This document shows positions 40,073 through 50,199 of a stretch of 64,000 bases of DNA, piece after piece (the first letter of the stretch is position 1; each line of letters starts with the position of its first letter). Made by a program: the position numbers and the translations under genes. The notes below the pieces were generated by a model. That model searched no databases and had not been told where the DNA came from. It was given only the letters and a program-made list of their open reading frames with translations. The stretch comes from Cinnamomum chago (lineage: Eukaryota; Streptophyta; Magnoliopsida; Laurales; Lauraceae), in contig CP142453.1 in NCBI GenBank assembly GCA_038049695.1, forward strand, positions 126,579,001 to 126,643,000. Direction: 5' to 3'.

Positions 40073-40104
<32 letters not shown>

Positions 40105-43100
40105 GAGGATTTTATGGAAAAATAAAAAACCCTTAGATGGCCCGGGCACGAAAAGGACCTCATAGTTTCTACTGCACAAAAGGCCCTCCCACCAATTTTA
40201 ATCTCTTTTTTTACCTTCTAGACTGAGCGACAATATCGTCCCTCATTTCAGTTAGCAACGATATTGTCACGCATGACTTCCTTTTCCTCTTCTCCCTTTG
40301 CGATCATGGGCGGGTTTGTGCTTATCTGCAGCTACCAACCGCTCAATGTAATGCTGCTGAGATTTCTGTCTGATTGGGACCTCTTCTTCGTCAGTGTAAG
40401 CCCCGAGTTTGAGGCGCCCAAGAAGATCCATGAGGCGCTGCCCAAGCATGTCGGGATGAAGGACCATGTTGCCAGTTGCAGCCAAGCAGGTTGCTGCTGT
40501 GCTCCAGGGGAATGTGAGGATGCTGGGCGCTGCAACAATACCTTTTCAGGCCTTATTCTACGCCCTCGGCTGTGACATTGGTGTAGAAAGCATCCCACAT
40601 GCACCAGCCAAACCAATCAAGAAAAGAAGGCATCATTAACAAGGAATCACAGCATGCTCTTAGAAGATGAAGCACTAAAATTCTCTTGCCCATAACACTA
40701 AAACTACAGATAGGAAAAAAAAATTGACATCAAGTACCTTTTTGCACTTTTTTTTTTGTCACGTGGTATACTTTCCCATTATATTGGAAGTTGCTCGATT
40801 ATGAATTTGCTGGTCTCCATATGAGTTCTTAGATTTCCGGGCTTATATTTGTCGGTTGACTATTACAGGAGAGGCCTCACTGATGACCTTGGTACGGAGG
40901 GTATGATGATGGATGCACTGGAGAAAGTGGAGAAAGAATTAAAGAAGCCACTTATGAGGTCTGATAAGAAGGGAATGGCTCTTCTTCTAGCTGAGTTTGA
41001 TAAAATCAATAAAAAGTAAGTATTGCTTTCTATGTAGATAATTTAAAACATTTCTTTTGTAATTTGCAATAGCCAATACCCTATTTGTGATCACCAGTCT
41101 CTTAACAGTGTTGAGGATGATGTCTCCAAAACTTGCTATGTAGTGTTAGTGGTCTTGTTTGGAAATAATGATGGGCTTTTTCTACTGTTTCACTATGAAT
41201 CTATATCAGGCTTGGTATCCGGAAGGAAGATCTGCCTAAGTATGAAGACGAGCTAGAGCTTAAAATTGCAAAAGCACAATTAGAGGAACTGAAGAAAGAT
41301 GCTTTGGAGGCAATGGAAACTCAGAAGAAACGGTCAGTTACCAATGAATTAAGGGTTTTTTTGTTTGCGCTAGATTACATATAATAAATGATTCACATGC
41401 ATAACCATTATGCATGTGCCATGTTTGTTTGCACAAATTTATGCATGGGGTGCGTAATTGAGGTGTGGAAATGAGGTAGCGCAGCCCCGGACCTTCGATC
41501 GAATAGACCAACCTCTCAAATGAGGTTGATCGAATCCAACAAAGGGATTCCACACGAAACAACACTCACAGCCATGAACTCATGGAGAAAACTCACGATA
41601 ATCTTTATTAATTGAATGAGCATAAGAAATAACAAGAGGGTTCTTCTATATATAGAGAAGACATTATTTCTAAACTAAACAGAATACCAATAACAGGAAA
41701 TTACTTAATCCTACTCTAAATAGAATTTAGAAAGCAATCCTATTAAGAAACTAATTAATATTACTAGGTAGATATGGTAGGAATCTCCGATTGAAATCAG
41801 AGATTATGTGGACCCCATCAGATGGTCCATCAGGGGGGCCTACGGGCCCTAGTCTTCTGTCGGGCTGCATCAACTCTCCCTGGCTTGAAAGAACTCAACT
41901 CCGGCGAGTTAATCGCCTGATAGCGCTCGTAAAGATCTGGATTCAAGCGTTGAAAATCTGTTGCAGTGATCCATGTAGCATCGGAAAGAGGGCGATTCTT
42001 CCAGCGGACATAGAACTTTTGAAAACCTCCTTGACGAGTGGAAACAATCTGATCATCAAGCACATCAACAATCTCGTCAACAGGTGGAAGATTCGAAGGG
42101 AGAACAATAGTCTGCTCTTCAGTTTCACCATCATTGTCATGACCTCGGTAGAGTGTAAGATCCTCTACGTTGAAGGTAGAATTGACTCCTAAATCGGATG
42201 GTGGATCAAGCACATAAGCATTTGGACCAATTTTTTTGAGAATCTTGTATGGACCAGCATTTCGTGGATGCAACTTTTTATAAGCTCCTGGAGGCATACG
42301 TTCTGGACGGATACGGACCATGACCATATCTCCTTCAGCAAATTCAAGAAATCGACGACGCTTGTCTGCTTGTTGTTTATAAGTGGCATTACTAGCAGAT
42401 ATATGGCGGCGAACTTCATCGTGCACTTGTCGCATGTGGTGAAAAAAACTTTCAGCATCGGCACTTATTCGGGCATCTATCGGCAAAGGGACAAGATCAA
42501 CAGGCAGCCGTGGGCGACTCTCTGTAACAGATTCAAATGGAGAAGTACCAGTAGACCGATTGACCGAGTTATTGTATGCAAACTCAGCCATAGGTAATGA
42601 TTGATCCCACGTGGTGATGTGATCACGAACAAGACATCGTAACAACTGTCCAAGACTTCTGTTTACCACTTCAGTTTGGCTGTCAGTTTGAGGGTGGTAA
42701 GCTGTAGAGAATTTGAGCTTGGTATTGGACAACATCTATAAAGTCTTCCAAAAATAACTCATGAACTTGGTGTCTCGATCCGAAACAATAGTCTTTGGAA
42801 GGCCATGTAGACGTACTTCTTTAAAAAAGAGCTTGGCAACCTTGTAGGCATCACTAGTGGAAGTACACGGAATAAAATGTGCCATCTTTGAGAAGCGATC
42901 AACGACAACAAAAATAGAATCAACTTTTCTTTGAGTCATTGGCAAACCTAGCACAAAATCCATGCTAATGTCTTCCCATGGAGAATGAGGAACATGCAAA
43001 GGTTGATAAAGTCCAGTGTTCTTCTTGTTACCTTTGGCTAGCTGACATGTCCTACATCTCTCGCAAATGTGAATAATAGTAGGCTTCATTCGGGGCCAAT

Positions 43101-46100
43101 AATATCTATCGCTGACAAGAGCAAGAGTTTTGTCGTGTCCCAAATGGCCACTACATCCTCCCGAATTCCACTCGCGGACAACATATTCACGAATGGACGT
43201 GGCAGGGAGGCAAAGTTGTGTACCTTTAAACAAAAAATCATCATGAATGCTATAATGAGGATGCTTACCAAGATCACCATGGCGGAGGTCTGCATAGATA
43301 GAACCAAAGTCGGGATCATCCGCATAATCTAGCTTGAGTTGGTCAAAACCTGGTACACTAACAGACATGGTTGTCAACAAATGCTTTCGTCGACTGAGTG
43401 CATCAGCGATCAAATTATCTTTTCCGGCCGTGTGGCGAATGCTGAAACTGAACTCCTGTATATATGCGCTCCACTTGGCACGATTGGCACTGATCTTTTG
43501 CTGTGAATGTAAATGTCGCAAAGCATCATTGTCTGAGTAAAGAACAAACTCGTTGCCAATCAAATAATGTCTCCAATGACGAAGTGATTGTACAACGGCA
43601 TAGAGTTCCAAATCATAAGAAGAGTACTTTTTCTTGGCATCAGAAAGTTTCTCGCTGAAAAATGCAATCGGATGTCTCTCTTGACTAAGAACACCTCCAA
43701 TGCCAACATTTGATGCATCACAAGCAATTTCGAAGACCTTGTCAAAATTTGGAATTTGTAAAACTGGTGCCTTTGTGATTTTACGCTTTATGTCTTCAAA
43801 GGCTCTAGTGGCCGAACTAGTCCACTTAAATTCACCCTTCTTCATGCAATCTGTGATTGGAGCCATGATACTGCTGAAGTTTCGAATGAATCTTTTATAA
43901 AAGTTTGCAAGACCATGAAAACTTCGAACTTCAGTGAGTATAGTAGGAATGGGCTAGTCCCGAATTGCTTTGACCTTCTCAGGGTCCATTTTAATTCCTT
44001 CTGCTGATACAACATACCCCAAAAAGATAACAGAATCACTCATAAAAGTGCACTTCTTGAGATTAATATAAAAATGCTCCCGGCGAAGGAGTTGGCAAAT
44101 TGTATCCAGATGTTGAAGATGTTCTGCTTTCGTCCTGCTGTAGATTAGAATATCGTCGAAATAAACGACGACAAACTTTCCAATATAAGGCTGCAATAAC
44201 TGTGTCATGACCCGCATAAAGGTACTAGGGGCATTGGTGAGCCCGAAGGGCATAACCAACCATTCATAAAGACCGTCTTTGATCTTAAATGCAGTTTTCC
44301 ATTCATCACCTGGCCTTACACGGATTTGATGATAACCACTTCGCAAATCAATTTTAGAGAAAATACATGCACCAGTCATCAAATCTAGCATATCATCTAA
44401 TCTTGGGATTGGGAAGCGGTACTTTACCGTGATTTTATTGATGGCACGACTGTCCACGCACATACGCCAACTTCCGTCTTTCTTTGGAGTGAGAAGTGCA
44501 GGTACTCCACAGGGACTGAGGCTTTCCCTGATATATCCCTTTTGTAAAAGATCATCGACCTGCCTTCTTAATTCTTTATGCTCCATAGGACTCATCCGGT
44601 ATGCAGGCAAATTTGGCAAGGAAGCGCCTGGGACAAGATCAATGGCATGCTGGATGTCACATAATGGAGGTAGTTCCTTAGGCAGCTCATTTGGAACTAG
44701 ATCAGCAAACTTCTTAAGAAGTGGCTCTACTTCTTGTGGGACAGATGTATCAGGCGCTTCTTCTGGAATTTGCCTAGCAATCAATGCATACATGACGCCC
44801 TGTTCTTTGCTTTCATCTTCAAACTTCCGCATGGTCAATATAGGAAGTGCTGGAGCTGTATTAGATGCGGAGGAGGACGATTTAGAGGGCAATGGAAGCA
44901 ACCTAATCTTTCCTCCTTTCCAGTTAAAAGAATACGTATTATGCTCATGATCTGTGATGACTTTAAGTTTCTTTAACCATGGTCGTCCGAAGAGAATGTG
45001 TAACGTTCATTGGAATGACGTCACAACGAATTGTATCTTCATAATTGCCGACTTTGAAAGGGACGACACATTGCTTACGAACAGGAATGGAGTAATTGTT
45101 GACCCATGCAACTTTATAAGGTCTTGGATGCTTCTCGGTAGGTAGCTTGAGTTTCTCGACTGCCTCTTGAGAAATAACATTAATCGCGCTACCACCATCA
45201 ATGATCATGTTACAAGATTTGCCTTTGCAATTTACTCGCGACCGGAAAATGGATGCATGATTCCAGTCTTCATTTTCTTCCATTGCATCAGCTACTAGGA
45301 GACGACGATCAAGGAAAAGCAGTGGGGTGCCGTCATCAGCTTCAGTATCTTGGAATTGATCTACTGTGGTTTCATTTTGAAGCTCTGCATTGAACGGATC
45401 TACTTCTATTTCCTCATCATATTGTTCATCATCTTCTGGCTCATTAGTAGCATATAAATTTCTATGGGGACACTCGGCTGCATAATGTCCCTTTTGTTTG
45501 CAGGCATGACAAATGATTTCTCTCTTATCTATCCTTCCGCGGGCACGGTTATCATTCTGATTTTGCTGCACCCGCTGATTTGGCTGTGGCAACGCTTGCC
45601 TCTGCTGAATGGCTTGCTGTGGCCTATATGGTGCTTGCTGAAATGGTTTAGGAGGAGGGGGAGGGGGAGGATGAAAACCTTGCGTCTGAGTACGATTAAT
45701 AGTAGGTTCAAGTCCTCTTCTAGTGGAAGACTCCCCGACTTGAAAAGTGCTGCGTCGCCGCAACTGAAGTTCATGCTGAGCTTTGCGCGCTTTACAAAAT
45801 ACCTCATCAACTCTGGTGTAATCAAACATAGCAACTTCTCGTCTGATATCATTGTGCAATCCATCTCGATATCGAGTGATAGTGAGACGATCATCTGTTT
45901 TCAAATTACAACGAACAATATATTCGCGAAACTTGTTTGTATATTCTTCCACAGATAGATTGCCTTGCTGGAGAGTAAGATACTCTTGGTGCAGTGTGTC
46001 AATGTAATTAGAAGAAGGAAGGAAATTGCTTTTAAGCCGTTCTTTCATATTGACCCATCTGGTAATGGGCTGTCCCAAAGCAAGTTCATTATTTTCAACA

Positions 46101-49100
46101 CCATACCACCAGATTCTAGCAGGACCCTTAAGTTTCACTTTCGTAAAGGCTATCCGCTGTTCATCATTCATGTTATACCAAGCAAAATAGTCTTCCAGGG
46201 AATTAAGCCATTCAACAAAAACTTTCAGACTGACATCTCCAGCGAAATCAGCCACATCAATTCTAACTTTCTTTGTGATATCATCAGTGCGGTGTGCAAC
46301 CATGGGACCCTCGGTGTCTCGTTCAGCGATGAGACGTTGCACAAAGTCACGCATGGATTCACGTTGTTCAGGCATTTCTGTTTGAATGGGTGTGACTATT
46401 TGTGCGGTAGTGGAAGACCCTTCCTTTGCAACCAACTGTTTGCTTTGCAATTCAATAATGGCGGTCTCTACTGTGCGTAGACGATCCATTACTTCGTCCA
46501 TATCGTGGCCCAATTTGAATAATTGCTCATCACGTTCCTTGTCCGTGAGCCAATGATTGAGATTGTCACCTCGTCTAGGCATGGCTGGAAAAAAGGGTTT
46601 TTTTCTTTTCTTTTTTTTTTTCTTTTTTTTATTTTTAAGCGGCTGGGTCGGGTCTGGACTCAAATCGGGCCCAGACTGCAGGTCAGGCCCAAAACTTAGG
46701 GAAGGCCCAACTGCACTACTTAGCACCTGGGAGAGGCTGCCTTGGGGTTCGTGCGCAGAGAAAATAAGAAGGGCTGTGGCTTTACCTGTTTCGACTTGCA
46801 AGAGAAAAAACTGAAGACAAATGGCGATGGCGAAGACGACGTCCGACGGTGCTGTTGCCATGGAAGAAAATATCGGCCGATACGAAGCGTATCGGCCGAT
46901 ATATCGGCCGTATCGGCCAAGGCCGATACGGTACAAAGAATTTATCGGCGCTACGGGTGTATCGCACCCGTATCGGCCGATACGGGTGCGTATCGGCCGA
47001 TACGTACCGTATCGGCCCATACACGTGGGGGGGGGGGGTTTATAAAACCCCCCCTTTTGGACTTTTTAGGGTTTTTTACCCTTCTCTTTCATCTCTTCCC
47101 CTCTATGGTTGCGGTTTTCACCTCTTTGTGGTCCATCTTGCGTAAGTTCAAAAAAAAAAAATCGAATCGGGGCTGCCGCCCCGAACCCCGCCTTTATGAT
47201 CGACGGCCCGGCCCCATGCCGTCGGACTGCCCTCCGGGGCTCAGCCTCTTTATCAGTACTTTTCATATATTGAATGATCTATCATGAATGCATGCAACAT
47301 ATAATGTTTATGTTCATATTAAGCTAATTTTGATCACCAAAGTTTTATGCTTAGGGTTAGGTCTCACCACAGTGACCCTAACAATTAAACACTGATATTT
47401 GGCTCTAATAGTACCATCATGATGTTTACATTACATATTGTTCAAATGTATGAATATAAGTGTCTCCCAAATCCCTTTTGGTGGTGATCAAGGTATTCCT
47501 AATTTCCTATTTCTTTCACTAACTCTCTACTCCCTTTGTCATTTCTAAATTGGTGTTGAATGCTGATTGTTGATCACTTCATAGTTCATTCACTTGATTG
47601 AATTTGAACCTTGAATGCTGAAGTATTGATATTTGATTGTTCAATGTTCACTAATGACCTAACTCTTAAATCTTCTTAATTCTTATGCCTTTATTTCATG
47701 TTCTAATTTTTTTTAATGAGCTTTTCATTACTTTTTAAGTTAACATGACTAAGAAACATGAATACATGTGAAAAAACTAATCATTACTATTATTTTCTAT
47801 TTATACAGCGATACAGGACATCATATATTGAGGGCACCGATACGCCCCCTTTTCTTACTTACTTTTGCAAAAGAACCACATTTTCTTTCATTTTACAATT
47901 TTCTGGATTTTCTGGAATTTTTTCAGATTTTTTTGGCTATTTTTTAAAATCGCACCACTACGCCGATACGTATCTCCGATACGCTACGTATCGCCCGCTT
48001 CGTATCGGTTTGGCGGCGGGCCGATACGCCCGCCGATACCGATATTTTCATCCTTGGCTGTTGCCTCTAGTGCACGGTACGCCTTCCGATCTCAAGTCCT
48101 CCTTTCTTCGTTTATGTTCTGCTTCTCTCTCTCTCTCTCTCTTTGTTATGTTTCTTTCCCTTCCGCTTCGCTGGGTGGGGTTTTGACGAGGCAGAGGGTG
48201 GGTGATGGCAGGTTTGAGATTGGGTTGATGGAGACGGGGTGTGGTGGTGAGAGTTAGGGTTTTGGCAGTGGGTTTGGGTTTCGGCTAGGGGTCGGGTGCA
48301 GTTCTGGGGTTTGGGTTTCGGTTTGGGATTGGGGTTATTGGGTTCGGTTGAAGGGTTGTGGGGTGTGGCGGGTGTGGCGGTGGTTCAATGGAAGGATTGC
48401 CGAGTTGCTGGAATGGGGGTTTTGGGAGTCTGGGTACTGGGATAGTTCGGTTGGGTTTTGGCTGTGAAGGGTTTTATGGTGGGTGTATGGGAATTGGGGC
48501 TGCTAGGGTTTCAATGGATTGGGAATTTGGGAGAAGTGTTTCGAACGATGATTGGTGGCTGCCGGGATGTGAGACGAGATGAGATAGTGGGGATGGAATC
48601 CGAGGAAGACGATTGTTTCCCCGGCGACCGGATCTGGGCTCTGATACCAATTTGGTGTAGCCCCGGACCTTTCGATCGAATAGACCAACCTCTCAAATGA
48701 GGTTGATCGAATCCAACAAAGGGATTCCACACGAAACAACACTCACAGCCATGAACTCATGGAGAAAACTCACGATAATCTTTATTAATTGAATGAGCAT
48801 AAGAAATAACAAGAGGGTTCTTCTATATATAGAGAAGACATTATTTCTAAACTAAATAGAATACCAATAACAGGAAATTACTTAATCCTACTCTAAATAG
48901 AATTTAGAAAGCAATCCTATTAAGAAACTAATTAATATTACTAAGGTAGATATGGTAGGAATCTCCGATTGAAATCAGAGATTATGTGGACCCCATCAGA
49001 TGGTCCATCAGGGAGGCCTGCGGGCCCTAGTCTTCTGTCGGGCTGCATCATGAGGCCATCTACACCATCATTTTCACACCTCAAAACATGTGAAAATGAA

Positions 49101-50199
49101 CCAAGCCCCCTCAGTGCAAAAGGTGCTGGTATAGGTGAAAACACGGTGATTTTTTCTTACATGGGGCCCATCAAAAACATTTATTTTTCTCATTCTTGTG
49201 GGGCCCATATTTTTTTTTTATCCAAACCATTTAATTTGTTTATTGAACTAATTAATCTATACCTTGAAGTTGATTATCTTAAAGCTTCATAGATTTTGAG
49301 CAATTTGTGAAGTAGTCCCAACATGTAGATCTAATTTTTTGGACTAGTTCATGATCCCAAGTGTTCAGTATTCTTGTATTAATATTAACATAAATACTTG
49401 CAAGTTACACATTGTAATTCTTCATTGATTTGAGAAATTTGTGAAAAATGTCGAAAAACTCCAAACATGTCTAGCATTTACTCGTGAAAATTGTGATTTC
49501 GACAAACATTGCATTGTGTTTCAAATATGTATCATTTGCATCTATAGCATATGCGTATATAGCATTTACATATGTAAAAGGCAAATTACCCCTAAGATCC
49601 TTTCTTACTTGCCATTTTTCTACATATATTTTCTTTTTCTTTCACTAATTCCTCCTAAGACTTCTCCATCTCTTTCATTTTCAAGAAAATGAAAGGAAAA
49701 AATTTAATATTTCTATGGAAATGCCTTGTGCCAATGTTCAAGTTGTTGATATGACAAAATGGTTAAATTGTTTTATAAATTGGTTCTTTTCTAAGAAAAA
49801 TTGATATGAAAAAGTAACACGAATATGCAATAATGTAAAGCTTACTTCAATTTATTTATTTATTTGAATGATAGCTTACTTCAATAGTCATTCAACAATT
49901 TAATATCAATTTTGGGGTGAAAGCCTTGTCCCAACTATTTTGGGGTCATCTTAACAATTTACTATTATTTATACTGTAAAATAATGTCTAAACTGGTGCC
50001 TGTAGAACCTAGTGTTGTGCTTCGGACCTTATGTGTACCTTCAATACTTTTACCTTTCAAAGAATCTGCATCATGTAGCTTACATAATCTATGGGATTTT
50101 GTTGATGGGCCTTGAGTCTCTTTTTTCTTGTCCAGGGAGGAGTTCAAGGATGAGGAGATGGTTGATGTCAAGTCCTTGGATATCCGAAACTTCATCTAA
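32744..50199 (+). CDS. MGP1: Mitochondrial ATP synthase 24 kDa / FAd subunit (MGP1-type)
   Basis: Exons 32744-32782, 33965-34058, 36676-36820, 38708-38818, 40869-41015, 41210-41332 and 50136-50199 join in phase to give 240 aa, the length of the Arabidopsis MGP1 product. The protein is a plant-specific part of the mitochondrial F1Fo ATP synthase; loss of it kills pollen in Arabidopsis. Residues 1-35 are an Arg/Ser-rich targeting peptide ([13 protein letters not shown], then [17 protein letters not shown]). The body has the family landmarks [65 protein letters not shown] and the C-terminal [11 protein letters not shown]. It is highly helical. All introns are GT-AG. The last intron is 8.8 kb because a retrotransposon sits in it, so the final 21 codons depend on removal of a very long intron. 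Intron 3 carries a decayed copy of exon 3. Confidence 0.93.
35876..35893. repeat. Poly-C tract in intron 2 of the MGP1-type gene
   Basis: About 18 consecutive C, followed by a CACACCCC-type stretch. Length may be unreliable in assembly. Confidence 0.8.
37046..37068. repeat. Poly-C tract next to a duplicated exon
   Basis: About 23 consecutive C followed by GCGCGCG. It lies directly before the decayed copy of exon 3 and may mark the duplication joint. Confidence 0.85.
37075..37236 (+). pseudogene. Decayed duplicate of MGP1-type exon 3 inside intron 3
   Basis: The segment repeats exon 3 and its downstream intron start (36,692-36,862): GAGGTCAAGAAG, GAGACAGCTATGGG, GGAAAAGATCACT, GATCCTGCTGCT, then after the donor GTATGC the phrase GTATATTTAGTTCACC. 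It has small deletions (for instance after CTGCTGCT and after AAGACC), so it no longer keeps the frame. A donor-like AA/GTATGC is still present. It is probably a tandem duplication of about 0.4 kb that has drifted. It is unlikely to be used as an exon. Confidence 0.85.
39508..39870 (+). repeat. Possible LTR remnant (fossil) in intron 4
   Basis: The sequence looks LTR-like. It starts near TGATGCAGGATAG, contains ATTTAAGTATTGTAATG followed by a T-rich stretch and a CTTCCTCG region, and ends near AAGTCTGACA. No target duplication could be found, so the boundaries and the call itself are weak. Confidence 0.3.
40074..40106. repeat. (TTA)n microsatellite
   Basis: About ten ATT/TTA units in intron 4 of the MGP1-type gene. 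Confidence 0.85.
40265..40600 (-). other. Coding-like fragment, unrecognised, in intron 4
   Basis: This patch is GC-rich compared with its surroundings, with a minus-strand open frame of 72 codons (it includes [16 protein letters not shown] and [13 protein letters not shown]) and a second overlapping open frame of about 94 codons. The composition is that of a plant coding exon. I could not name a family. It may be a captured exon or retrocopy lying antisense in the intron. Confidence 0.35.
41472..41476. repeat. Left target-site duplication of the Ty3/gypsy element
   Basis: TGAGG, matching 49,051-49,055. It is offset immediately outside both LTRs. Confidence 0.8.
41477..41872 (-). repeat. 3' LTR of the Ty3/gypsy element
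   Basis: 396 bp, near-identical to 48,653-49,050; about eight differences were seen by eye (roughly 98 percent). In element orientation it begins TGATGCAGCC. A purine-rich stretch lies just inside it, as expected for a polypurine tract. Confidence 0.88.
46859..48056. mobile_element. Non-autonomous hAT-like element inside the retrotransposon leader
   Basis: 1198 bp flanked by a perfect 8-bp duplication GCTGTTGC (46,851-46,858 and 48,057-48,064). The ends CATGGAAGAAAATATCGG and CAAGGATGAAAATATCGG (reverse complement of the right end) match at 16 of 18 positions. Subterminal regions are dense in GTATCGGCCGATAC palindromes on both sides. No transposase frame is present. A CA-start terminus and an 8-bp duplication fit hAT. 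It must be younger than the retrotransposon it interrupts. A G12 run lies at 47,027-47,038. Confidence 0.85.
48636..48649 (-). other. Primer-binding site of the Ty3/gypsy element
   Basis: On the minus strand TGGTATCAGAGCCC, complementary to the 3' end of initiator methionine tRNA, three bases inside the 5' LTR. Confidence 0.85.
48653..49050 (-). repeat. 5' LTR of the Ty3/gypsy element
   Basis: 398 bp. In element orientation it begins TGATGCAGCCC and ends GGGGCTACACCA. It is followed by the primer-binding site and by the right target duplication TGAGG at 49,051-49,055. Confidence 0.88.

Larger units (their letters stand above)
41477..49050 (-). mobile_element. Chromovirus-type Ty3/gypsy LTR retrotransposon (fossil), nested with a hAT-like element
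   Basis: The 7574-bp element lies antisense in the last intron of the MGP1-type gene and is flanked by TGAGG. Parts in element order: 5' LTR (48,653-49,050), primer site for initiator Met tRNA, long leader, gag with a CCHC zinc knuckle (about 45.4-46.6 kb), protease (about 45.2 kb), reverse transcriptase with the YFDD motif (about 44.1-44.8 kb), RNase H (about 43.4-43.8 kb), integrase (about 42.4-43.2 kb), and a chromodomain at the end of integrase (about 41.9-42.1 kb). The chromodomain places it among plant chromoviruses; the clade is unsettled. The coding region is broken, with about three breaks. LTR similarity points to an insertion perhaps under or near one million years old. A 1.2-kb hAT-like element sits in its leader. 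Without that insertion it would be about 6.4 kb. Confidence 0.9.

Noticed and set aside
48100-48640. Gly-rich open frames in the retrotransposon leader
   Set aside because: G-rich low-complexity leader sequence; no similarity to a known protein and part of the retroelement.
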